From an uncultured Allobaculum sp. (GTDB lineage: Bacteria; Bacillota_I; Bacilli_A; Erysipelotrichales; Erysipelotrichaceae): a stretch of DNA of 39,510 bases. The notes beneath the pieces are model-generated. The model saw nothing but the letters and a program-made list of their open reading frames with translations. It ran no database searches and was not told the origin of the DNA. Below, piece by piece: positions 17,092 to 25,564 of the stretch (positions are counted from its first letter, which is position 1; every line of letters begins with the position of its first letter). The position numbers and the translations under genes were made by a program. The DNA is taken from positions 1-39,510 of the forward strand of contig CAJTVE010000024.1 of NCBI GenBank assembly GCA_910579655.1, in the 5' to 3' direction.

Positions 17092-17580
17092 GATTTGTTT
17101 AAAATCGGCCCCTGCAGTTTCGATCTGGCTTTACAGGCAGCCAACATTGAAAAACCAGGAAAAGAGAAGCGAAGTAAACATGAGTAAAACTTATTTTTTT
17201 ATTCGAACCCTGTATCTTGAATTCCAATGGATGGAGAACAGTATTTCAAAAGCGAATCTGGCCTTCCCAAGGAAAGTTTCAGAAAAGAAAAAGGTAAACA
17301 CAGAAAATGGTTTCGAAGATCACCGCCTTCAGACTATGTTTAAAATCCGTTAAAAATAAAGCGGATATACCTATTCTTTCAATAGACGAAAAGCGATCTG
17401 AAAAATTGGCTGAGGGGCAGATTATGGGAAATTATCGAGTTGCTGAAAATCGCTTGTATTTTCTTGGGGCGGGTGTAAATTAATCGAGAATTTACTAAAA
17501 CTCGAACTAAAATTCTGGTAAAATTTAGTCGTCTAAACATGCTCCTGACGAGAGAAAACTTAGAAAGCAGAGGAAACATT
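17092..17580. other. lacZ upstream region
   Basis: No convincing gene. A 57-codon frame beginning MSKTYFFIRTLYLEF (17180-17353) has only GAAG-like pairing upstream and no recognisable domain. The 3' part contains the lacZ promoter and operator cluster, listed separately. Confidence 0.4.
17490..17537 (+). promoter_or_regulatory. lacZ promoter with ACTAAA operator cluster
   Basis: An extended -10, TGGTAAAAT (17516-17524), predicts transcription starting near 17531. Around it the motif CTAAA/TTTAG occurs four times: in TTACTAAAACT and GAACTAAAATT upstream, in inverted form overlapping the -10 (ATTTAGTCG), and in GTCTAAAC. The last two form the palindrome TTTAG-TCGT-CTAAA (17524-17537) right at the start site. 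This is the layout of a repressor operator. No regulator gene is in the window. Confidence 0.5.
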
Positions 17581-20500
17581 ATGAAAGCTGATCACGCAAA
17601 TCTGGAGTGGCTCAGGGATCCCGAAGTCTATACGGTCAACCGTCTCGATGCCCGCAGTGACCACCGGTACTATCCGGATGCAGAAAGTGCTTTACAGCCA
17701 GCAGAAATGATCTGGCGCCAGTCTTTGAACGGTGACTGGAAATTCAGATTTTCCAAGGATAAGGACAGCCGTCCAGCTGACTTTTATGCCAAAGACTATG
17801 ATGCCAGCGACTGGGAAACGGTTCCTGTTCCTGGCCATGTTCAGTTCTATGGTTACGACCAGATTAACTATGCCAACAAACAGTACCAGTGGGATGGTGT
17901 AGATGCCATTCTGCCCCCTGAACTGCCAACTTATAATCCAGCTTTCTCCTACATCAAAACCTTTAAAGTGGACCCGGCTTTAAAAGGCATGCGCAAAGAG
18001 CTGGTTTTCAATGGGGTGGAAACTGCTTATTATGTCTGGCTCAATGGCGTATTTGTGGGCTATGACGAAGACAGCTTTACCCCTTCAAGATTTGATGTCA
18101 CTGACCTGATCAATGAAGACGGTGAAAACGTCCTGGCGGTTGAAGTCTGGAAAGCATCGACCGCAAGCTGGATTCATGACCAGGATATGTTCCGCTTCAA
18201 CGGAATCTTCCGTGATGTTGAACTGTTCGGTATCCCGGCCTTACATATCAATGACTTGGAAATTCGTACCGAGCTTTCGGATGAATTGACCAACGCCAGA
18301 GTGGACTTTACCCTCAAGCTCAACGAGGCCAAAGCCCATGAAATCCGCCTGCAGATTCTGGATGCAGATGGCCAGGAAGTCGTTGTCGCCAACGCGTGCC
18401 AGCCGCCCCAGAATCAGGACCAGTTTTGCGTGAACATGGACAATATCCATCTGTGGAGCGCAGAAGACCCTTATCTGTACCAGGTTGTTCTTTCACTCTA
18501 CAACGAAAACGGTGAACTGGTTGAAGTGGTTCCTTATAAACTCGGTCTGCGTGACTTCCGGATGGTGGATGGCGTCATGATGCTCAATGGCAAGCGGATT
18601 GTTTTTCGCGGCATTAACCGCCATGAATTCAAACACGACAGCGGCCATGTTCTTGATGAAGAAACCATGGTATGGGATATCAAATTCATGAAATCGCACA
18701 ACCTCAACGCAGTGCGCACCAGCCATTATCCAAACCAGACCAGATGGTATGAACTTTGCGATGAGTATGGTCTGTATGTCATTGACGAAGGCAACCTTGA
18801 AGCCCATGGCATGTGGGAAATCATCAAGAAGATTCCTTACGACAAAATGGTTCCAGGTGACAATCCAAAATGGACGGAAACCCTGATTGATCGTGTCACC
18901 AGCATGGCTGAACGCGATAAAAACCATCCATCCATTCTGATCTGGTCACCAGGTAACGAATCCTGGACCGGAACCAACCTGAATGCGATGACCAAATATC
19001 TGATGGACCGCAACGATGGCCGTCTGGTGCAGTATGAAGGCTGCTACTGGAATGAAGACAAGCAGTGGGAAGTCGAAACCCAGATTGAAACCCGCATGTA
19101 CCCGCCAGCTGCCGTTGTGGAAGACTACCTGAAATCAAATCCGGCCAAACCCTATATCAACCTGGAGTACTCCCATGGTATGGGCAACTCCTTAGGCGGC
19201 CTTTGCAAGTACATCGAACTGGAAGAAAAATATGACCAGTATCAAGGTGGATTCCTTTGGGATTATGCCGACCAGGCAATTGAACACATCGACCAGTGCG
19301 GCAAGAAAGCTTTAGGCTATGGCGGTGATTTCCGTGATCGCCATGCGGACTACAACTTCTCGGGCAACGGTGTTCTGTTTGCGGACCGCAAACTCTCTCC
19401 AAAAGTGCAGGAGATGAAATACCAGTATCAGGACGTCAAACTGTATCCAAACGAAAACGGCGTCAAGATTTTCAATAAGGCCCTGTTTACCAACACGAAT
19501 GCGTATGATCTCCAGTACACCCTGAGCAAGGAAGACGAGATTCTTGAACAGGGCATCCTGAGTGCCCATGTCAACCCAGGCGAAACCCGTCAGATTGATT
19601 TTGACTGGAACCTGGACAAATACCGCAATGGTGAAAAATATGATGATGAGCTGGTACAGACGGTTTCGCTTTTACTCAAGGAAGATCGCAAATATGCACC
19701 AAAAGGCCATGAAACCGCCTTTGGTCAGAACGTTCTGGGCGCCTACAAGAATCCGGCAATCGCCAATGGCGAAATCAAAATGGTTTTGGGCGACAAGGAT
19801 ACCGGCTTTTATGGCGATGGCTTTGAAATGAAATTTGAACAGGGACTTGGCATGACATCACTTCGGGTGGATGGTCATGAATATCTGGCTTCCAGCGGCA
19901 AACCAGCCTTCTTCCGTGCTCCAACGGACAACGAAGCGGGTTACCAGCATGACTATCAGACCTCCATCTGGGCATCCGGCACAATGTTTGAAAAAGTAGA
20001 CTCCATGAACGCTTATCTGTCCGAGGATAAGAAAACGGGGATTGTGGACTATGTCTATAACGTGCCCGGCCTTTCTAAAACCAATGAGCCAGTTCAGGTG
20101 AAAGTGACCTACACCATTTCTTATCCTGGTATCGTCAAAATCGATGCCGACTGGAAAGGTCAGGAGGGTTTGCCGGAAATGCCGATGTTTGGAATGGATT
20201 TCCGTTTCTACAATGATCTGACCCATTTCAATTACTATGGCAAGGGACCAGATGAAAACTATATCGACCGTAAGGATGGGGCAAAACTGGCTGTCCACTC
20301 TTCTACGGTCGCCCAGAATATGACGCCATACCTGCTGCCCCAGGAATGCGGCAACCGGACGGATGTTCGCTGGATCGAACTGCTCGATAATGAAGAAAAG
20401 GGTCTGCGCTTTACCATGACCGATGCCCCATTCCAGGCCAGCATTCTGCCCTACGATCCATTTATGATCAGTGCTGCCCTCCACCAGGAAGAATTGCCAG

Positions 20501-20658
20501 ATTCTTATTACACCTTCGCTTCCATCCGTGGCTTTAACATGGGAGTTGGCGGGGATGACTCGTGGGGATTGCCAGTTTTGCCAGAGTATTGTCTGCCATC
20601 CAATGTGGATCGCCATTTCTCCTTTACCATCACGCCGGTACGGGATGAAAAAGAATAG
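17581..20658 (+). CDS. lacZ: Beta-galactosidase, GH2 (LacZ)
   Basis: A 1025-residue cytosolic enzyme that hydrolyses lactose and related beta-galactosides. Length matches E. coli LacZ (1024). The GH2 order is visible: N-terminal jelly-roll (RQSLNGDWKFRFSKD), immunoglobulin-like domains, the TIM barrel with acid/base E460 (IWSPGNES) and nucleophile E529 (NLEYSHGMGNSLGG), and a C-terminal small-chain domain with NYYGKGPDENYIDR. The ATG at 17581 is chosen over an in-frame ATG at 17539 because AGAGGAAA stands 5 nt before it and the protein then begins as family members do. It has its own promoter and operator after the transporter terminator, and stops with TAG. Together with the GH42 gene it forms the catabolic half of the cluster. 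Confidence 0.97.
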   Translation: MKADHANLEWLRDPEVYTVNRLDARSDHRYYPDAESALQPAEMIWRQSLNGDWKFRFSKDKDSRPADFYAKDYDASDWETVPVPGHVQFYGYDQINYANKQYQWDGVDAILPPELPTYNPAFSYIKTFKVDPALKGMRKELVFNGVETAYYVWLNGVFVGYDEDSFTPSRFDVTDLINEDGENVLAVEVWKASTASWIHDQDMFRFNGIFRDVELFGIPALHINDLEIRTELSDELTNARVDFTLKLNEAKAHEIRLQILDADGQEVVVANACQPPQNQDQFCVNMDNIHLWSAEDPYLYQVVLSLYNENGELVEVVPYKLGLRDFRMVDGVMMLNGKRIVFRGINRHEFKHDSGHVLDEETMVWDIKFMKSHNLNAVRTSHYPNQTRWYELCDEYGLYVIDEGNLEAHGMWEIIKKIPYDKMVPGDNPKWTETLIDRVTSMAERDKNHPSILIWSPGNESWTGTNLNAMTKYLMDRNDGRLVQYEGCYWNEDKQWEVETQIETRMYPPAAVVEDYLKSNPAKPYINLEYSHGMGNSLGGLCKYIELEEKYDQYQGGFLWDYADQAIEHIDQCGKKALGYGGDFRDRHADYNFSGNGVLFADRKLSPKVQEMKYQYQDVKLYPNENGVKIFNKALFTNTNAYDLQYTLSKEDEILEQGILSAHVNPGETRQIDFDWNLDKYRNGEKYDDELVQTVSLLLKEDRKYAPKGHETAFGQNVLGAYKNPAIANGEIKMVLGDKDTGFYGDGFEMKFEQGLGMTSLRVDGHEYLASSGKPAFFRAPTDNEAGYQHDYQTSIWASGTMFEKVDSMNAYLSEDKKTGIVDYVYNVPGLSKTNEPVQVKVTYTISYPGIVKIDADWKGQEGLPEMPMFGMDFRFYNDLTHFNYYGKGPDENYIDRKDGAKLAVHSSTVAQNMTPYLLPQECGNRTDVRWIELLDNEEKGLRFTMTDAPFQASILPYDPFMISAALHQEELPDSYYTFASIRGFNMGVGGDDSWGLPVLPEYCLPSNVDRHFSFTITPVRDEKE

Positions 20659-20860
20659 AGAAAGAACCAGCACTTCATAGGCTGGATAGTGGGGCAGTGG
20701 ATGACTGATTACGGTGATCCAAACAGTACAATAAAAGTACTTCGAAGACGCCTCTAAGACTGAATCAGTGCCCAACTCAGGAAACGGAATGAAGATTTAA
20801 GCATAAAAAACATGTTTTATAAGCGGCGGGGACTGCTTTAAGGCATCTTTTCCCGCCGTC

Positions 20861-20885
20861 AAAAAGAGGCGTATGCCTCTTTTTT
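20861..20885 (+). terminator. Terminator between lacZ and the GH42 gene
   Basis: AAAAAGAGGC-GTAT-GCCTCTTTTTT forms a 10-bp stem with a tetraloop and T-run. Just upstream GGCGGG and CCCGCC (about 20824-20858) can form a second stem. The GH42 ribosome site starts only 16 nt downstream, so this hairpin would attenuate rather than fully separate the genes unless a promoter is hidden inside. Confidence 0.75.
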
Positions 20886-20912
20886 AGTGGACTTAGAATT
20901 GGAGGGACCATC

Positions 20913-22955
20913 ATGTCTCATTTTATTTATGAAGATGAGATCCTGTACGGATCTGCCTACTACTACGAATATCTGCCCATTCGTGATCGCCAGAAGCGTC
21001 TGGAAGCCATGCAGAGAGATTTTGATCTGATGAAAAAAGCCGGACTGAATACCATCCGGATTGCGGAAAGTACCTGGAGCACGTGGGAACCAGAAGAAGG
21101 AAAGTTTGATTTCTCAGATCTTGTCGATATGCTCGAACTGAGCAAGAAAAATGGTCTGCATGTGATTATCGGCACCCCATCCTATGCTATCCCAGCATGG
21201 CTGTATAAAAAACACCCGGAAATCATGGGGGTTGGCGCTGATGGCCGTCCTGCTTTATATGGCCATCGTCAGTCTTTCTACTTAGGCAGCAAACCTTATC
21301 AGGAAGCTGTGCGCAAAGTGGACGAAGAGATGATGAAGATCGTCAAAGACTACGATCATGTCATCGGTTTCCAGATCGATAACGAAACGCACCATCAGAA
21401 TGTGTTCAATCCTGAACTGCAGGAAGCGTTTGTTGAATCTTTGAAAGAACGCTATGGGGATGATCTGGATGCGTTCAATCGTGATTTTGGTCTGCACTAC
21501 TGGAGTAATGCCATCGCTTCATGGGACGATTTTCCAGCTCTGAATGGGTCCATCAATGCGCAGCTGCTCAATGAATTCGAAAAATTCCGCCGCAAAATGG
21601 TTGAAGATTTCTGGGCCATGCAGATTGAAGTCGTGGATCAATATCGCCGTCCAGATCAGTTTGTCACCCAGAACTTTGACTTTGGCTGGACCAACCATTC
21701 CTATGGCATCCACCCGGAAATCAACCAGTTCTCGGCGCAGAAACTTTTTGATGTCATGGGCGGAGATATCTATCATCCGTCTCGTGAAGATTTGACAGGA
21801 AAGGAAATTTCCTTCGATGGTCATCAGATGTATGCCTACAAGAAAAAACCATACCTGATTCTGGAAACCCAGGCTATGGCTGGAAATGGTTCGACTCCTC
21901 TTCCAGGCCAGCTCGAACTCAACGCCATTGCCCACATCGCCAATGGCTCCCGTATGGTTGCGTACTGGCCATTTGCGGCAATCCACCACTCCAAAGAAGC
22001 CATGCTCGATGGACTGGTAGCCCATGATCGCAAGTGGACCCGCATTCTCGACGAAGCCACACGAATTTCCAAAGACTTTAAGAAACTCCAGCCTGTGATT
22101 GCTGGAACCTATAAGAAAGCCAAAGTCGCTTTACTCATGAACAAAGAATCCCAGTACATGATCAGCCAGTATGACTGGATGGAACAGAGCCGCACCTACA
22201 ATGCATACAACGATATGATGCGCTGGATGGCTGACGTGCTGTACGAAATGAATATTCCTTACACACTGATCGATCCGGAATATGAAACGGTTGAAGACCT
22301 GTCCCAATACGATCTGCTGATTGCTTCGGCTTTCATCTCTACAACCGATGCCATCCAAAATAAATTGCGTGCTTACGTCGAACAGGGCGGCCACTTACTG
22401 GCTACCTTCAAAAGCTTCCAGGCCAACGAACGTATCGAACTGTACATGGAAGCCCGTCCTTATAAGATGACTGATGTCTTTGGTCTGGAAACGTCTATTG
22501 GCTGTCGTCCAACCCAGAAGGAAATTGAACGGGAAGGCCTGGATCCCCGGGCATTTGTGGAAGAAATCAATCCAACTACAGCCGTGACCGATATGGTTTT
22601 CGAAAAAGGGGATACCGAACCTGTTCTCTATCGCAATCAATATGGAAAAGGTACAGCATGGTATTTAGCGGCCATGATTACTTCTGCCAAGCTCAAAGAT
22701 GTCATGCGTCAGATCCTGATGGAATCTGGTATCCAGCTGGCGAAAGTGGAATATCCAATCGTTGTTGAAAGACTTTACCATGACGATGGTCATGAAGTTG
22801 TGTTTGTGATGAACTTCTCTGATCAGAAGCATTATTTCAACGTACCAGAAAATGCCAAACAGATCGTAGTTGCAACCGGTGAAGATGAATTACCATCTTT
22901 GGAAAAGACTGTGTGCCTTCATCCATGGCAGGCTCTGGTTTTTGAACTGGCCTAA
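20913..22955 (+). CDS. Beta-galactosidase, GH42 (GanA/BgaA type)
   Basis: A 680-residue enzyme of glycoside hydrolase family 42, usually active on short beta-1,4 galacto-oligosaccharides or plant galactans rather than lactose. The TIM barrel begins with ILYGSAYYYEYLP and contains the acid/base E158 (FQIDNETH) and the nucleophile E318 (LILETQAMAG). A beta-galactosidase trimerisation domain follows (about 390-600), then a C-terminal beta domain (VFVMNFSDQ). No signal peptide is present, so its substrates must be imported, consistent with the upstream ABC permeases. GGAGGG is 6 nt before the start. The pairing of GH42 with a GanSPQ-like importer mirrors the Bacillus galactan operon, although no GH53 endo-galactanase is present here. 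Confidence 0.96.
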   Translation: MSHFIYEDEILYGSAYYYEYLPIRDRQKRLEAMQRDFDLMKKAGLNTIRIAESTWSTWEPEEGKFDFSDLVDMLELSKKNGLHVIIGTPSYAIPAWLYKKHPEIMGVGADGRPALYGHRQSFYLGSKPYQEAVRKVDEEMMKIVKDYDHVIGFQIDNETHHQNVFNPELQEAFVESLKERYGDDLDAFNRDFGLHYWSNAIASWDDFPALNGSINAQLLNEFEKFRRKMVEDFWAMQIEVVDQYRRPDQFVTQNFDFGWTNHSYGIHPEINQFSAQKLFDVMGGDIYHPSREDLTGKEISFDGHQMYAYKKKPYLILETQAMAGNGSTPLPGQLELNAIAHIANGSRMVAYWPFAAIHHSKEAMLDGLVAHDRKWTRILDEATRISKDFKKLQPVIAGTYKKAKVALLMNKESQYMISQYDWMEQSRTYNAYNDMMRWMADVLYEMNIPYTLIDPEYETVEDLSQYDLLIASAFISTTDAIQNKLRAYVEQGGHLLATFKSFQANERIELYMEARPYKMTDVFGLETSIGCRPTQKEIEREGLDPRAFVEEINPTTAVTDMVFEKGDTEPVLYRNQYGKGTAWYLAAMITSAKLKDVMRQILMESGIQLAKVEYPIVVERLYHDDGHEVVFVMNFSDQKHYFNVPENAKQIVVATGEDELPSLEKTVCLHPWQALVFELA

Positions 22956-23040
22956 ATTTTTGGCCTGTCGCCTGCAGAACAGACTGAATGGATACCCATT
23001 TTGTCTTTGCGTTTCATTTCTGAATCTGTAAACAATATTT

Positions 23041-23086
23041 GCCCCGAATCCAGACTGGATTTCCAGTCAGGGTCCGGGGCCTTTTT
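23041..23086 (+). terminator. Terminator after the GH42 gene
   Basis: A compound hairpin: the outer arms GCCCCG and CGGGGC enclose an inner stem GACTGG-ATTT-CCAGTC, followed by CTTTTTC. It ends the beta-galactoside cluster about 90 nt after the stop. Confidence 0.85.
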
Positions 23087-23584
23087 CGGAAGATACAGGA
23101 TAAGTAAAGGATAAATAAGATTAGATTGGGTAAGGAAGGCCAGAGAAATGGGAGAAGAAAGAAATTGGATGAAAGAAAGCAGTTGATCAGTTATCAAACA
23201 GGAGCAATCGCAGGCGAGTCCTGTTTGGGCTGCTCTGTTCTTGGTTCGAAAAAAGGGCTGTGGTGGTGGAGGAGAAAGTTAGCCTGACGGGCAGTTCTTT
23301 TGATGCAAACATTTCGTCTGAAGAAACGAAAATTTCGAAAAAACACATTCATTGTATCTGTTTTACGTATATAGAGATGAAAGGACGGGAGAACCACAGC
23401 CGTTGAATTGGCTTCGGATGGTTTGTTCCTGCCACCACGTGGGCGCCCATTGGTCCAGAGAAAAAGGACAAATTGGCAGACAAGGCAGAGATCTATGGCA
23501 AGGAATCATCGATTATCCCAAGGCTTGCAGATAAGCCGGGTAAGACGTATTGATGATTGCTTTTAAACATCTGCCACGACCTAT

Positions 23585-23664
23585 AAATTTACCTGAAAGG
23601 TAAATTTCGTATTTGACGAAAAAGAAACTGGCAGTTAAGGTAAATTTACCTAACAGGTAAATTT
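23585..23664 (+). promoter_or_regulatory. higBA promoter with two palindromic operators
   Basis: Two near-identical palindromes with perfect 10-bp arms, AAATTTACCT-nnn-AGGTAAATTT, stand at 23585-23607 and 23642-23664. An extra half-site, AGGTAAATTT at 23638-23647, makes a third overlapping palindrome (AGGTAAATTTACCT, 23638-23651). Between them lies a consensus-spaced promoter: TTGACG (23613-23618), 17-nt spacer, TAAGGT (23636-23641). Binding at the second site would cover the -10, as expected for autoregulation by the antitoxin. Confidence 0.75.
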
Positions 23665-23680
23665 CGGTTAGGCGAACAGC

Positions 23681-23980
23681 ATGGAAATCATCTACAAGAA
23701 TCGAAAAATTCAAAAGATTTGCACAGACTGGAGTCTGGCCAGCAAAACTTACGGGAATGAAATGGCAGATAAAATCCACCATCGCATTTACGAAATTCAG
23801 TCTGCCGCGAGTGTGGAGATGATGGTGACTTCTAAAATCGGAAGATGTCATCCACTTTCGCAGAATAGGAGAGGACAATATGCGGTGGATCTGGTTCGTC
23901 AATACCGACTGGTATTTGAAGTGAAAGAAAAAAGGATTCAAGTCGCAAATATACTGGAAGTAGTTGATTACCATGGATAG
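23681..23980 (+). CDS. higB: HigB-type toxin (RelE/ParE superfamily)
   Basis: A 99-residue toxin of the RelE/ParE fold; HigB proteins are ribosome-dependent mRNA interferases. Typical family blocks are visible: the N-terminal IIYKNRKIQKICTDW, the central GRCHPLSQNRRGQYAVDL, and the C-terminal YRLVFEVKE..IQVANILEVVDYH. The basic residues of GRCHPL and the C-terminal YH-type end match close relatives annotated as HigB next to ImmA/IrrE-containing antitoxins. The toxin comes first, as in hig operons. The ribosome site is weak (AGG, 9 nt), which may keep toxin levels low. The antitoxin start follows 16 nt after the stop. Confidence 0.9.
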   Translation: MEIIYKNRKIQKICTDWSLASKTYGNEMADKIHHRIYEIQSAASVEMMVTSKIGRCHPLSQNRRGQYAVDLVRQYRLVFEVKEKRIQVANILEVVDYHG

Positions 23981-23996
23981 TCAGGGGGAGCCTAAG

Positions 23997-25055
23997 ATGA
24001 CAAGACGAAGTCGAACATACGTTGCCATTCCGCCGGGAGCCACGATTAAAGAGCAGTTAGAGACCAGAGGAATGAGCCAGAAAGAGTTTGCGGCAAGAAT
24101 GGGTTTATCCGAAAAGCATACAAGTCAGCTGATCCATGGAGATGTCCAGCTTACACCAGAAACGGCAGTTAAATTAGAAATGGTTCTTGGTGTACCAGCT
24201 CAGTTCTGGTTAAATCTTGAAGCGATTTATCGAGAAAAAATCATCAAAGTGGAAGCTGAAAATGATATGGATGAGGATGAAGTAATTGCAAGAAAGTTTC
24301 CTTATAACGAGATGGTTCAGCATGGATGGATTGAACCGGCCAGAACCACGAAAGAAAAAGTTGTTCACTTAAGAAAGTACTTTGGAGTGGTTAAGCTTTC
24401 TCTTTTAGGAAATGAACAGATCACAAAAATCGCCTGCAGAAGATTGAAAACTACAGAGAAGAGTGACCTGGCCCTAATGGCGTGGAGCCAGGAGGCTAAA
24501 AAAATGGCTTGTGATCTTCAGGTACCACCATTTGCGGAAAAGAAAATAACGACGGTTCTTCCTCAGATCAGAAAAATGACGACGCAAAAGCCAGAAGAAT
24601 TTATGCCTCAACTGAAAGAATTCCTTCTGGAGTGTGGAGCAGCCTTTGTGTTTTTACCTCATCTGCAAGGGTCATTTTTGCAGGGGGCTTCTTTTATGGA
24701 TGGAAATAAAGTTATTGTAGGTCTTACGACCAGAGAATGCGATGTGGATCAGTTCTGGTTCAGCTTATTTCATGAACTGGCCCATATTATTCTTGGGCAT
24801 CTTCATCAGCCAGAGGGAACGTCAGAAAGCGATGAAAGAAAGGCTAACCAGTGGGCTGAAAATACATTGATTTCTGAAGTCGATTTTGAAAAGTTCCTGG
24901 ACAGAGAAGACTATTCACAAAAAAGCATTCTTAACTTTGCCCATCAGCTGGATATTGCCCCCGGAATTGTTGTCGGCAGACTTCAAAGAGTGGGGCTGCT
25001 CAAAGACCATCAGCTGAATACCCTCAAAGAGAAGTATGAGCTTCTGGAGTTTTGA
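23997..25055 (+). CDS. higA: HigA-type antitoxin fused to an ImmA/IrrE peptidase domain
   Basis: A 352-residue antitoxin and repressor. The N-terminal Xre-type helix-turn-helix (about residues 12-65: TIKEQLETRGMSQKEFAARMGLSEKHTSQLI in its core) would bind the AGGTAAATTT palindromes upstream. The C-terminal half is an ImmA/IrrE zinc metallopeptidase domain with the HExxH motif HELAH at residues 259-263, followed by GHLHQ and the downstream NQWAENTLI helix. Such fusions are a known HigA branch; the peptidase could cleave the antitoxin itself or a partner under stress, but this is inference. The start at 23997 is preferred over upstream ATG 23973 and TTG 23964 because GGGGAG stands 7 nt before it. 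The gene is cotranscribed with the toxin gene. Confidence 0.9.
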   Translation: MTRRSRTYVAIPPGATIKEQLETRGMSQKEFAARMGLSEKHTSQLIHGDVQLTPETAVKLEMVLGVPAQFWLNLEAIYREKIIKVEAENDMDEDEVIARKFPYNEMVQHGWIEPARTTKEKVVHLRKYFGVVKLSLLGNEQITKIACRRLKTTEKSDLALMAWSQEAKKMACDLQVPPFAEKKITTVLPQIRKMTTQKPEEFMPQLKEFLLECGAAFVFLPHLQGSFLQGASFMDGNKVIVGLTTRECDVDQFWFSLFHELAHIILGHLHQPEGTSESDERKANQWAENTLISEVDFEKFLDREDYSQKSILNFAHQLDIAPGIVVGRLQRVGLLKDHQLNTLKEKYELLEF

Positions 25056-25551
25056 GGTGTGTGATGGTTTCGGGCATATAGAGCAACTGATCAGATCTCT
25101 GAATAGAGTTTGAGCAAAAAAATGTCAATCAAACGAGAACCATATTGGAAGGACATGAAGATGATTAAACGTTGTTCTCGTACAGGACAGCCAATCCAGA
25201 CAAAAGCATTCACTTTTTTCCTGAAACTATTGTAATTTTTGAACGCTATAAAGTTTGAGATCCTTGTATTTTTTGAACAGAAGCTTCTGGCATTCCCAGA
25301 GAAGCAAAACGGCCGGAAACACGTTGATAAAGGTGTTTTCCGGCCGCTTTCGGTTTTGATGAATTGTTCAGGTCAGAAACTGAATGCTGAATCAGCCTGG
25401 TCAGAACGACAAATCCTTCTGATTTCACTCTACGATGGTTTCGAATAAGGGGCTATACACCATTTTGGTGCTTGAAGCAGTGCAATGAGTTCTCATCTGT
25501 ATTCGATCAGAATTGAAAAGGGATGAGCTTTTTTCAGGGCGGTAAGTCCGC
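25056..25551. other. Intergenic region between higA and mutY
   Basis: About 0.5 kb without a gene. It contains the dispersed hairpin repeat copy 1 (25300-25372) and the beginning of the mutY promoter. A 69-codon frame across the repeat has no ribosome site and is not believed. Confidence 0.5.
25300..25372 (-). repeat. Dispersed hairpin repeat, copy 1
   Basis: Read on the minus strand, this 73-nt segment matches 39437-39510 over nearly its whole length: an identical 23-nt lead block (plus-strand 25350-25372), then a stem GCGGCCGGAAAAC / GTTTCCGGCCG, then TTTTGCTT. The outer stem pair is C-G here and T-A in the other copy, a compensatory change that keeps the hairpin. The conserved lead block shows that this is a repeated unit, not just two terminators alike by chance. 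It may be a REP-like element or a small mobile or RNA element. Confidence 0.7.
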
Positions 25552-25557
25552 TATACT
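25552..25557 (+). promoter_or_regulatory. mutY -10 box, possible leaderless start
   Basis: TATACT at 25552-25557 is a good -10, and its expected transcription start (7-8 nt downstream) falls on the A of the mutY ATG at 25565. No -35 is clear. No Shine-Dalgarno sequence precedes the ATG, which fits a leaderless mRNA. Confidence 0.4.
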
Positions 25558-25564
25558 ATCGGCT

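Larger units (their letters stand above)
22956..23680. other. Intergenic region before the toxin-antitoxin operon
   Basis: No gene supported. It holds the GH42 terminator (23041-23086), a purine-rich stretch (about 23095-23190) and the toxin-antitoxin control region at its 3' end. Short frames here have no ribosome site. Confidence 0.5.

Noticed and set aside
17180..17353. 57-codon frame in the lacZ leader
   Set aside because: Only a weak ribosome site and no homology that I recognise; kept as a note in the gap entry.
19858..20775. 305-codon minus frame over lacZ
   Set aside because: It lies antisense to conserved GH2 sequence, and its composition reflects codon mirroring.
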